Shown here piece by piece: positions 1 through 5,731 of a stretch of 13,776 bases of DNA. Each line of letters begins with the position of its first letter. The first letter of the stretch is position 1. The stretch covers positions 1 to 13,776 of the forward strand of contig CATJZR010000061.1 in NCBI GenBank assembly GCA_949745625.1. The letters are read 5' to 3'. The notes below the pieces were generated by a model that saw nothing but the letters and a program-made list of their open reading frames with translations, did no database searches and was not told the origin of the DNA. The position numbers were made by a program, and so were the translations under genes. Source of the DNA: an uncultured Eubacteriales bacterium. GTDB lineage: Bacteria > Bacillota > Clostridia > Christensenellales > Borkfalkiaceae.

Positions 1-609
1 AAAAAGGACAGCGTTTCCACTCTGGTATACGTTGCGCACGGCGGTGAATACGTCGGTGTTATAGAAATCGACGACAGGATAAAGGACGGAGTTAAAGAGG
101 CGTTGCAGGCTTTGAAGTCGGGCGGAATTACCCGCACGGTAATGCTTACGGGCGACTCGCGCGAGCGGGCTGCGGTAATCGCAGCCGAGGCGGGCATAGA
201 CGAATACTCCGCCGCGCTGCTGCCCGACGGCAAGCTTGAGGAAGCCGAAAAGCTTAAATCAGGCGGCAAGCTTCTCTACGTCGGCGACGGAATAAACGAC
301 GCGCCCGTAATGACTAGTGCGGATTGCGCGGTATCTATGGGTACTGTCGGCTCTGACGCGGCAATCGAGGCAAGCGATATAGTCCTCGTATCCGATAATA
401 TTTCGTTGCTGCCCAAGGGCAGAAAAATTGCAAAGGGCACCCGTGCGATAGTAAAACAAAACATAATCGCGTCGCTTGTAATAAAGGCGGTAATAATGGC
501 GCTGGATATTGCAATACCCGCATTCCCGCTGATTATATCGATAGCGGCGGACGTCGGAGTTATGCTTGCCGCGGTAGTCAATGCAATGCGCACCTCGCTA
601 ATTAAATAA
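1..609 (+). CDS. P1B-type heavy-metal-translocating ATPase, C-terminal 202 residues (5' truncated)
   Basis: The reading frame is open from base 1, so this is the C-terminal part of a longer gene. In window residue numbers, MLTGD (48-52), the LLPDGK segment (74-79) and GDGINDAP (95-102) are the P- and hinge-domain motifs of P-type ATPases. Two hydrophobic segments follow (about 153-174 and 176-196). The last carries ADVGVML then NAMR (183-196), which resembles the final helix of Zn/Cd/Pb exporters (ZntA/CadA, P1B-2), where the Asp binds metal. The phosphorylated DKTG site and any N-terminal metal-binding domain lie outside the window. The expected role is ATP-driven export of a divalent metal across the cytoplasmic membrane. 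The family is clear; the metal is an inference from the last helix. Confidence 0.93.
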   Translation, partial: KKDSVSTLVYVAHGGEYVGVIEIDDRIKDGVKEALQALKSGGITRTVMLTGDSRERAAVIAAEAGIDEYSAALLPDGKLEEAEKLKSGGKLLYVGDGINDAPVMTSADCAVSMGTVGSDAAIEASDIVLVSDNISLLPKGRKIAKGTRAIVKQNIIASLVIKAVIMALDIAIPAFPLIISIAADVGVMLAAVVNAMRTSLIK

Positions 610-612
610 TAA

Positions 613-644
613 AAACGGCAAAGGTTGAAAAACTTTTGCCGTTT
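613..644 (+). terminator. Intrinsic terminator of the metal ATPase gene
   Basis: A 13-base-pair stem (613-625 with 632-644, one G-T pair) closes a six-base loop just after the stop codon. The right arm ends in TTT but the following T-tract is broken, so efficiency is uncertain. Confidence 0.6.
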
Positions 645-648
645 ACTG

Positions 649-677
649 TTTACATTTTCAAATAGTTATGTTAGAAT
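649..677 (+). promoter_or_regulatory. Sigma-A-like promoter of the purine permease
   Basis: TTTACA at 649-654 and TAGAAT at 672-677 are 17 bases apart. The start would fall near 684, giving a leader of about 17 bases that is little more than the ribosome binding site (AAAGGGGG, 686-693). There is no room for a purine riboswitch. Confidence 0.65.
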
Positions 678-700
678 AATGCGGTAAAGGGGGTAAGCCT

Positions 701-2263
701 ATGTGTGACGGCGAGCAATTAAAAAAAGCAAATAAAATAGACGGATATTTTAAAATAACCGCCCGCGGCAGCGCGGTTTCCACCGAAATTTTTGCAGGTG
801 TGACCACGTTCCTCGCAATGTGTTACATACTGGTTGTAAACCCCAACCAGATGCTGTATTCGGGTACGGAACACGTTTTGTGGCCGTCGCTTTTCATCGC
901 CAATGCGTTTGCGGCGATAATAGGCTGTCTGCTGTCGGCATTTCTTTCCAACATGCCGCTTGCGCAGGCGCCGGGAATAAGCGTAACTATTATGGTCGGC
1001 GGTATTATCGGCGGCGGCATAGGCGAATACGCTTATAAATTTGCGGACGGCACGCCTATGGCGTTTTCGTTCGGCAACGCAATGCTTATCGCGCTGATAA
1101 GCGGCGCGCTGTTTTTCCTTTTGACTGTAATACCCTGCGGCAGAGACAAGCGCACGGGCAGACTTATCGGCATAAGGGAAAAGATTTTCGAGGTTATCCC
1201 CGAAAGTATAAGAATCGCAATTCCCGTCGGCATAGGACTTTTCATTGCGTTTATAGGCATGCAGAAGGCGGGGCTTATCGTCAACGACGAATACACGCTT
1301 GTCGGACTTGTAAGCTTTAAAAGCTGGGGCGTAGGCGAATACGCCGCAAAGGGCGCGATAGTTTGCCTTATTTCCCTGTTTTCCATTGCGCTGCTTTCGC
1401 ACTATAAGGTAAAGGGCTCGGTTATGCTGGGCATACTTATAGCCACCGTCGTGGCAATTCCGCTTAACGTGGCGGACGTCGGCATTATTGCGGGCAAGGG
1501 CGACGTTTCGTGGCGGTTCTGGTCTAACTTCAAAAACTTTTTCTCTATGGACGAGGCGGAGGGAGGCTCTTTCCTCGCGGTGTTCACAAGCGGGTTCGAT
1601 TTCCCCAAAGGTACGGCGTTCACCGTTATAGTACTCGTAATTTCTTTCTGTATGCTCGACGTTTTCGATACTATGGGCACGGTGCTGGGCTGCTGTACAA
1701 AGGCAAACCTTTTAGACGATTACGGCAAGCCGGTAAATCTTTCAAAGACGATGCTTGCGGACTCGGTTGCAACCTGCGCGGGCGCGCTGCTGGGCACGTC
1801 CACGGTTTCCGCGCTGGTGGAAAGCGGAACGGGCATTGCCGCAGGCGGAAAGACGGGGCTTACCGCGCTTACGTCCTCGGTACTGTTTTTGCTGTCTATA
1901 TTTTTGTTGCCGCTGTTCGCGTTCATTCCCGTAGAGGCGGCGGCTGGCGCGCTTATTTACGTCGGCGTTTTAATGATGGGCTCGGTCGTAAAAATCGACT
2001 TTAACGATTTAAGAATTGCCTTGCCCGCATTTGTGACTATCGTAATGATGCCGCTAACCTATTCGATAACAAGCGGAATAGGTCTGGGTGTAATTACCTT
2101 CGTAGTGATTAACGGACTTTGCTATTTAATAGATTTGATAAAGTACGCCGCAACCAGGAAAAAGAACGAAGAGGCGGTTAAGCCCAAATGGACAATATCG
2201 GTGGTAATGCTGATTATAACCGCGTTTTTCCTTGTCTACTTTTTCGTACCTACTGCAATATAA
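701..2263 (+). CDS. AzgA-like NCS2 family purine permease (adenine/guanine/hypoxanthine type)
   Basis: This 520-residue, strongly hydrophobic protein has about 12 or more membrane segments and would import purine bases by proton symport across the cytoplasmic membrane. Family marks are EIFAGVTTFLAMCYILVVNP in the first helix (29-48), the MPLAQAPGIS re-entrant segment (85-94), LDVFDTMGT (319-327) and the signature from TSTVSALVESGTGIAAGGKT to TGLTAL (366-390). These match the AzgA/PbuG branch rather than the uracil/xanthine branch. The start at 701 is supported by a strong ribosome binding site at 686-693. It is a single-gene unit with its own promoter and terminator. Adenine deaminase 1.7 kb downstream on the same strand fits an adenine salvage role. 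The exact base transported cannot be told from sequence alone. Confidence 0.93.
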   Translation: MCDGEQLKKANKIDGYFKITARGSAVSTEIFAGVTTFLAMCYILVVNPNQMLYSGTEHVLWPSLFIANAFAAIIGCLLSAFLSNMPLAQAPGISVTIMVGGIIGGGIGEYAYKFADGTPMAFSFGNAMLIALISGALFFLLTVIPCGRDKRTGRLIGIREKIFEVIPESIRIAIPVGIGLFIAFIGMQKAGLIVNDEYTLVGLVSFKSWGVGEYAAKGAIVCLISLFSIALLSHYKVKGSVMLGILIATVVAIPLNVADVGIIAGKGDVSWRFWSNFKNFFSMDEAEGGSFLAVFTSGFDFPKGTAFTVIVLVISFCMLDVFDTMGTVLGCCTKANLLDDYGKPVNLSKTMLADSVATCAGALLGTSTVSALVESGTGIAAGGKTGLTALTSSVLFLLSIFLLPLFAFIPVEAAAGALIYVGVLMMGSVVKIDFNDLRIALPAFVTIVMMPLTYSITSGIGLGVITFVVINGLCYLIDLIKYAATRKKNEEAVKPKWTISVVMLIITAFFLVYFFVPTAI

Positions 2264-2264
2264 T

Positions 2265-2291
2265 AAAAGCGCCCCTTGCGGGGCGCTTTTT
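2265..2291. terminator. Bidirectional terminator between convergent genes
   Basis: An 11-base-pair perfect stem (AAAAGCGCCCC, 2265-2275, with its complement at 2280-2290) closes a TTGC loop. It has A's on the left and T's on the right, so it can act on both strands. It begins right after the permease stop and touches the stop codon of the minus-strand gene. Confidence 0.9.
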
Positions 2292-3081
2292 AATTTAGTA
2301 TGGGGTATTTGGCGTTCAGCTTTTGCAAAAGAGCAATTTGCGAGTTTATGTCGTTAAAATTAGTTAAAACTATATTTATAAAATTTTTTATCAGCGTTTC
2401 TCTGTTTGTTTTTAAATCGCATTTCAAAATGCCGTCTTTATCAAAAAAGTAGTCGAATTTGCAGCTATCGTTTAATAAATTGATAGCTTCGCAATTTTCA
2501 AACGGCTCCATCAAATTCGACATTATGTTATCGCCTGCGTGCAGCCTGTTTTGTAAAATATCGTTGAAAACTCTTCTTGCGCTGTAATAAAAATTATTGC
2601 AGTATAACAAGCGGAACTGATATAAATCGTCCGTAGAAATTTTGTCGGGCAGATTGTCAAGCCTTGCAACCGACAGTATTTCGTCAATTACAGAGTAAGT
2701 AAACTGTAATTCCGCTTGTGAATAATCTTTATCAATCAAATATTTTTCGTGGCGGTTATCGTAGTCGTCCTTGCAGAATTTCGACGGTATAACTAATTTC
2801 AAAATACAGCGTTTTAAATAATTTCTTGAAAATTCCGCTAAATATTTATCGTCGGCTGTAACCTTTATATAATTTTTTTCAACTATGTAATAATCGTTGC
2901 CGATAAAATTTTTCAGCTTTTTATAATCGTAAACGGTAATTAAATACAGCTCGGTAATGTTTATTTGTCTTGTTTCGGGCAAAGTGCCTGAAATAAACAT
3001 TTCTAAAATTATATCGCTTAATGTTGCCGAGGCTTGCAACGTCTGAGAAACTGATTTAAATTTTTTTTTGTCTTTTTTCAT
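2290..3081 (-). CDS. Unknown 263-residue soluble protein, divergent from an XRE regulator
   Basis: I do not recognise a family. The product is 263 residues, rich in Lys, Asp, Asn, Ile and Leu, with a basic N-terminus (KKDKKKFK), no signal peptide and no clear membrane helix; it reads as mostly alpha-helical (for example about residues 85-110 and 160-190). The start is well supported: AGAGGAT (complement of 3087-3093) lies about five bases before the ATG, and a near-perfect promoter precedes it. Codon use is far more AT-rich than in the flanking transporter genes, which suggests transfer. It is divergently paired with the small XRE protein at 3165, the usual layout of a regulator and its target, and shares the terminator with the permease. 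A role in defence, stress or a mobile cassette is possible but not shown. Confidence 0.8.
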   Translation of the reverse strand: MKKDKKKFKSVSQTLQASATLSDIILEMFISGTLPETRQINITELYLITVYDYKKLKNFIGNDYYIVEKNYIKVTADDKYLAEFSRNYLKRCILKLVIPSKFCKDDYDNRHEKYLIDKDYSQAELQFTYSVIDEILSVARLDNLPDKISTDDLYQFRLLYCNNFYYSARRVFNDILQNRLHAGDNIMSNLMEPFENCEAINLLNDSCKFDYFFDKDGILKCDLKTNRETLIKNFINIVLTNFNDINSQIALLQKLNAKYPILN

Positions 3082-3104
3082 AAGTTATCCTCTAATTGAC
3101 TATA

Positions 3105-3128
3105 ATTCCATTATATGGAATACCATTC
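3105..3128. promoter_or_regulatory. Operator-like alternating inverted repeats between the divergent genes
   Basis: ATTCCA (3105-3110) and TGGAAT (3116-3121) form an inverted repeat around TTATA. A further ATTC at 3125-3128 makes a second overlapping palindrome, GAAT-ACC-ATTC. The first repeat overlaps the -10 box of the minus-strand gene, and the cluster lies upstream of the XRE gene. The arrangement suits binding by the adjacent XRE protein, which is an inference. An outer pair TTGACTA (3096-3102) and TAGTCAA (3132-3138) encloses it. Confidence 0.55.
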
Positions 3129-3138
3129 TATTAGTCAA
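3110..3138 (-). promoter_or_regulatory. Promoter of the unknown 263-residue gene
   Basis: On the minus strand, TTGACT (3138-3133), a 17-base spacer and TATAAT (3115-3110) make a close-to-consensus sigma-A promoter. The -10 box lies inside the inverted repeat ATTCCA/TGGAAT, so a bound repressor would block it. Confidence 0.75.
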
Positions 3139-3152
3139 CAATTTTTAGCCTG

Positions 3153-3158
3153 TATAAT
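3153..3158 (+). promoter_or_regulatory. -10 box of the XRE gene, placing the start on the ATG
   Basis: TATAAT at 3153-3158 is followed by six bases and then the ATG at 3165, so transcription should begin at or next to the start codon. No ribosome binding site precedes the ATG. The -35 region is weak (TTAGTC, 3131-3136) and overlaps the divergent -35, which suggests regulated or competing use. Confidence 0.5.
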
Positions 3159-3164
3159 AAAATT

Positions 3165-3371
3165 ATGGAACTAAAAGACATAGGTTTGGCGCTGTCAAAG
3201 ATACGAAGAAAAGCAAATATATCTGCTTACGATTTAAGCTTGCGAATAGGGAAAGATGCTTCGTATATTAATAAATTTGAGAAAGGCAAAGTCAATGCAA
3301 CACTAAAAACAATTTTAATGATTTGTGATGAATTAAATATTTCACCTATAGAACTTTTTAAACCCGAATAA
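3165..3371 (+). CDS. Small XRE-family DNA-binding regulator (68 residues)
   Basis: The whole protein is a single HTH_3/Cro-C1 domain. Residues 5-20 form helix 1, AYDLSLRIG the second, DASYINKFEKGK the recognition helix region, and NATLKTILMICDELNISPIELF the C-terminal helices typical of the family. With no other domain it should act as a dimeric DNA binder, probably a repressor of itself and the divergent 263-residue gene through the repeats at 3105-3128. Codon use is AT-rich like its neighbour. The start shows no ribosome binding site but sits at the predicted transcription start, which suggests a leaderless mRNA. Alternatives are an antitoxin or a phage-type repressor; nothing in the neighbouring gene is a recognisable toxin. 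Confidence 0.9.
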   Translation: MELKDIGLALSKIRRKANISAYDLSLRIGKDASYINKFEKGKVNATLKTILMICDELNISPIELFKPE

Positions 3372-3374
3372 AAC

Positions 3375-3400
3375 AAAAGCGCCCCGCTGGGCGCTTTTTT
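3375..3400 (+). terminator. Intrinsic terminator of the XRE gene
   Basis: A ten-base-pair stem (AAAAGCGCCC, 3375-3384, with 3389-3398) and CGCT loop are followed by T's. Its left arm is identical for 11 bases with the terminator at 2265, so the divergent module is bracketed by near-identical hairpins. Confidence 0.9.
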
Positions 3401-3420
3401 AATATATTGTCAGAATATTA

Positions 3421-3450
3421 TTGATTTTTTTTGTTTGTTTGTGTTATACT
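3421..3450 (+). promoter_or_regulatory. Promoter of the candidate structured RNA
   Basis: TTGATT (3421-3426), an 18-base spacer and an extended -10 TGTTATACT (3442-3450) predict a transcription start near 3457, exactly where the long inverted repeat begins. Confidence 0.6.
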
Positions 3451-3588
3451 AAGTATGCCAAACAAACTTAATATTTTAATGTGAAAATAATGTAAAAATT
3501 TACTTTATTTGTGCACACTACTTATGGGTTTAGCAAAAATGCAAACTCCTGAACGTAGTGTGTGTAAAAGCATATTAAGTTTGTTTGG

Positions 3589-3611
3589 CGACAACAGGAG
3601 GTTGCGTTTTT
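3589..3611 (+). terminator. First of two tandem terminator-like hairpins
   Basis: CGACAAC pairs with GTTGCG with one bulged A, around the loop AGGAG, followed by TTTTT. The loop and stem contain an AGGAGG ribosome-binding-like sequence (3596-3601). Confidence 0.5.
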
Positions 3612-3612
3612 C

Positions 3613-3641
3613 ATGCGTCAGCTTCGGTTGGCGCATTTTTT
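3613..3641 (+). terminator. Second hairpin with UUCG loop: strong intrinsic terminator
   Basis: A ten-base-pair stem (3613-3622 with 3627-3636, two G-U pairs) closes a TTCG tetraloop and is followed by six T's. It lies only 19 bases before the next start codon and works on the plus strand only. Confidence 0.85.
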
Positions 3642-3659
3642 AATTTAAGGATAAAAATT

Positions 3660-3875
3660 ATGAAAAAACAAAAGAAAGAAGTTATCGACCCCGAAGAGTT
3701 AAAAAAAATTTATGAAGAGCTTGAAAACCACGAAAGTCCGTATTTTCAAGAATATCTGGCAAAGATGGATGCGGAAGTGGAAGCGGCAAAACAAGCTTTC
3801 GCACGGTTCCCCACAAAGCGAAGAATGATAAAGTTGCTGAGAGTTATGGCGGAGCGCGGCGCACTCTTTCTTTGA
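3660..3875 (+). CDS. Unknown small charged helical protein (71 residues)
   Basis: No family is recognised. The ATG at 3660 is preceded by AAGGA (3647-3651) at suitable spacing; the same frame extends upstream to a TTG at 3585, but that reading would run through the inverted repeat and the terminator hairpin, so I reject it. The protein is strongly charged. An acidic, Glu/Tyr-rich helical part (EELKKIYEELE then KMDAEVEAAKQAFARF) is followed by a basic tail (TKRRMIKLLRVMAERG). There is no cysteine, signal or membrane segment. The gene has no promoter of its own that I can see between the terminators and the start, so expression may depend on read-through from 3457. Base composition is intermediate between the AT-rich module and adenine deaminase. 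Confidence 0.65.
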   Translation: MKKQKKEVIDPEELKKIYEELENHESPYFQEYLAKMDAEVEAAKQAFARFPTKRRMIKLLRVMAERGALFL

Positions 3876-3900
3876 TGCAACCAAAAAGTTTATTTGGCTA

Positions 3901-3929
3901 TTTACTTTTTGCGGGCGGTATGTTATACT
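3901..3929 (+). promoter_or_regulatory. Promoter of adenine deaminase
   Basis: TTTACT (3901-3906), 17 bases, then an extended -10 TGTTATACT (3921-3929). The start would be near 3936, leaving about 12 bases of leader. This rules out the upstream in-frame ATG at 3894 as the true start. Confidence 0.65.
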
Positions 3930-3947
3930 GGGTGCAAGAGGTGGAAT

Positions 3948-5657
3948 ATGCTGGAAAAATATATTTTAGCCGCAAAGCGTCAAACGCCTGCGGATTTGGT
4001 TTTAAAAAACGCGACCTATCTCGACGTTTTTTCGGGAAAGCTGAGAAAGGGAGATATTGCCGTTGTAGGCGATAAAATCGTCGGCACGGGCGAATACAGC
4101 GGCGTAGAGGAAATAGATTGCAGCGGGCTTACCGTGCTGCCGGGGTTTATCGACGGGCACGTGCATATAGAAAGCTCGCAACTGTCGCCCGAGGAATTTG
4201 CCTCGCTGATAGTACCGCGCGGAACCACCGTGATAATCGCCGACCCGCACGAAATAGTCAACGTGTGCGGTATGGCGGGCTGCGATTACATATTGAAAGC
4301 GTCGCAAAACGTACCCCTTGACGTAATGCTCAATTTGCCCTCGTGCGTGCCCGCAACACCGTTTGAAACGAGCGGCGCAACCCTTTCCGGTAAGGACACC
4401 GAAAAGTACATAAAGAGGGACGAAATTTTCGGACTCGGCGAATTTATGAATTATCCCGCGCTGATAAACTGCGACCGCGAGGCGCTTACCAAGGCTGAGG
4501 CTGCTATTGCCGCGGGCAAGGTTATCGACGGGCATGCTCCGTCGGTTTCGGGGTACGATTTAAACGCGTACCTTTGTTGCGGCGTATCTACCGACCACGA
4601 GTGCGACAGCGGCGCCGAGATAGACGAAAAAATTTCCAAGGGTATGTATCTGCATATCCGCCACGGCTCGTCTACGCACAACCTCGGCAACGCCGCATTT
4701 ATGACCGCTGAAAATTTCCGCAGGTTTTTAATCTGCACCGACGACAGGCACGCAGCCGATTTAAAGGAATACGGACATATCGACGACGCGCTGCGGCGTA
4801 TGGTTAAGAACGGCGCCGACCCGATTCGCTCGGTTATCTGCGCCACGCTCAATGCCGCCGAATGTTATAATTTAAGGGACAGGGGCGCGATAGCTCCGAA
4901 CCGCCTTGCCGACCTCGTTGCGGTAGACAATATCACGGACTTTAACGCTAAAATCGTCGTAAAGAGCGGCAAGCTTGTCGCCCGCGACGGCAAGGCGCTT
5001 TTCGACACGTCGGCGCGCTATCTGCCCGCAAACGTGCTTAACACCGTTCACGTGCGCACGCTCAGACCCGACGACTTTATTTTAGATATAAAAAGCGACC
5101 GCGCAAAGGCAATGACCGTTGCCGAAGGCGGCATAGTTACCGGCTGCGAGGTTGTAAGCGTAACCCGCGAAGGCGGCGATGTATGCGTAAAGGGCAGCGA
5201 CCTTTTGAAGCTTGCCGTAGTAGAGCGGCATAAAATGACGGGCAATATCGGCAAGGGGCTGTTAAAGGGCTACGGCTTCAGGGGCGGCGCAATGGGGCTT
5301 ACCGTTTCGCACGATTCGCACAATATAATTCTGCTGGGCGATGACAACGCGGCAATGGCTGCCGCGGCAAACCGCCTGCGCGAGACGGGCGGAGGAATGG
5401 TAATAGCTCAGTCGGACGGCAGCGTTCACTCGCTCGCGCTGGAAATTGCGGGGCTTATGTCCCCGCGCGACGCGGACGGTTTCCGCAAGGACTGCCGCGC
5501 CATTATCGAAAAGGCGCACGCAATGGGCGTAAAGCGCGGGTATTCGGCGTTTATGTCGCTTGCATTTTTATCGCTTGCGGTAATACCAAAGCTAAAACTT
5601 GTCGATAAAGGACTTTTCGACGTGGAGAAGTTCGCGTTTACGAATATAGAAGAATAA
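3948..5657 (+). CDS. ade: Adenine deaminase
   Basis: This enzyme converts adenine to hypoxanthine and ammonia in the cytoplasm, feeding purine salvage. The 569-residue product has the usual length of bacterial AdeC and an amidohydrolase fold. Metal and active-site marks are GHVHIESS (70-77), ADPHE (98-102), GHAP (195-198), STDHE (214-218), IRHGSS (237-242) and CTDDRH (263-268), followed by the C-terminal adenine-deaminase domain with HKMTGNIGKG and SHDSHN. The ATG at 3948 is chosen because AGAGGTGG (3937-3944) precedes it and a promoter lies just upstream; an ATG at 3894 would add 18 residues but lies upstream of that promoter. It is a single-gene unit, on the same strand as the purine permease at 701, and the two plausibly form one adenine-use pathway. 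Confidence 0.96.
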   Translation: MLEKYILAAKRQTPADLVLKNATYLDVFSGKLRKGDIAVVGDKIVGTGEYSGVEEIDCSGLTVLPGFIDGHVHIESSQLSPEEFASLIVPRGTTVIIADPHEIVNVCGMAGCDYILKASQNVPLDVMLNLPSCVPATPFETSGATLSGKDTEKYIKRDEIFGLGEFMNYPALINCDREALTKAEAAIAAGKVIDGHAPSVSGYDLNAYLCCGVSTDHECDSGAEIDEKISKGMYLHIRHGSSTHNLGNAAFMTAENFRRFLICTDDRHAADLKEYGHIDDALRRMVKNGADPIRSVICATLNAAECYNLRDRGAIAPNRLADLVAVDNITDFNAKIVVKSGKLVARDGKALFDTSARYLPANVLNTVHVRTLRPDDFILDIKSDRAKAMTVAEGGIVTGCEVVSVTREGGDVCVKGSDLLKLAVVERHKMTGNIGKGLLKGYGFRGGAMGLTVSHDSHNIILLGDDNAAMAAAANRLRETGGGMVIAQSDGSVHSLALEIAGLMSPRDADGFRKDCRAIIEKAHAMGVKRGYSAFMSLAFLSLAVIPKLKLVDKGLFDVEKFAFTNIEE

Positions 5658-5678
5658 AGAAATTCAACAAAAATCCGC

Positions 5679-5707
5679 TTGCTTTTATTCGAGGTTAAGA
5701 ATATAAT
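5679..5707 (+). promoter_or_regulatory. Promoter of the restriction-modification operon
   Basis: TTGCTT (5679-5684), 17 bases, TATAAT (5702-5707). A start near 5714 gives an 18-base leader before the methylase. No separate promoter is seen before the endonuclease, so all three genes probably share this one. Confidence 0.65.
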
Positions 5708-5731
5708 AAAATTACTTGGTCAGGTGGTTTT

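Larger units (their letters stand above)
3457..3641 (+). ncRNA. Candidate structured noncoding or leader RNA closed by an 18-bp perfect stem
   Basis: From a predicted start near 3457, the first 18 bases (3457-3474) are the perfect complement of 3572-3589. Inside lie a large asymmetric bubble and an inner hairpin, CACACTAC pairing with GTAGTGTG (about 3514-3563), with more short pairing (GTTT/AAAC and GC/GC) towards its tip. Two terminator-like hairpins follow: 3589-3611, and 3613-3641 with a UUCG loop and T-tract. Closing stem, bubble and terminal hairpin recall 6S RNA in outline, but the AT-rich closing stem and only 133 bases of folded core do not match it well. It may instead be a leader that attenuates the 71-residue gene at 3660, which has no other promoter that I can see. 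Confidence 0.5.

Noticed and set aside
610..700. Purine riboswitch before the permease
   Set aside because: The predicted leader is only about 17 bases, too short for any aptamer.
719..1402. Long minus-strand open frames opposite the permease and ABC genes
   Set aside because: They are shadows of GC-rich codon use in well-supported genes; their products are Arg/Ala-rich with no domain.
3457..3589. Retron-type noncoding RNA (a1/a2 inverted repeats)
   Set aside because: The end-pairing layout is similar, but there is no reverse transcriptase gene anywhere in the window.
3457..3589. MITE with 18-bp terminal inverted repeats
   Set aside because: No matching target-site duplication flanks the arms, and promoter and terminators fit the ends as a transcript better. 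A second copy in the genome would reopen this.
3585..3659. N-terminal extension of the 71-residue protein from a TTG at 3585
   Set aside because: It would translate through the inverted repeat and the UUCG terminator; the ATG at 3660 has its own AAGGA site.
3372..3659. T-box or CRISPR-like array in the largest gap
   Set aside because: No T-box AGGGUGG-type element and no regularly spaced direct repeats; only the inverted repeat and terminators are present.
3894..3947. Upstream ATG of adenine deaminase
   Set aside because: It lies before the mapped-by-eye promoter and lacks a ribosome binding site; the ATG at 3948 has a strong one.
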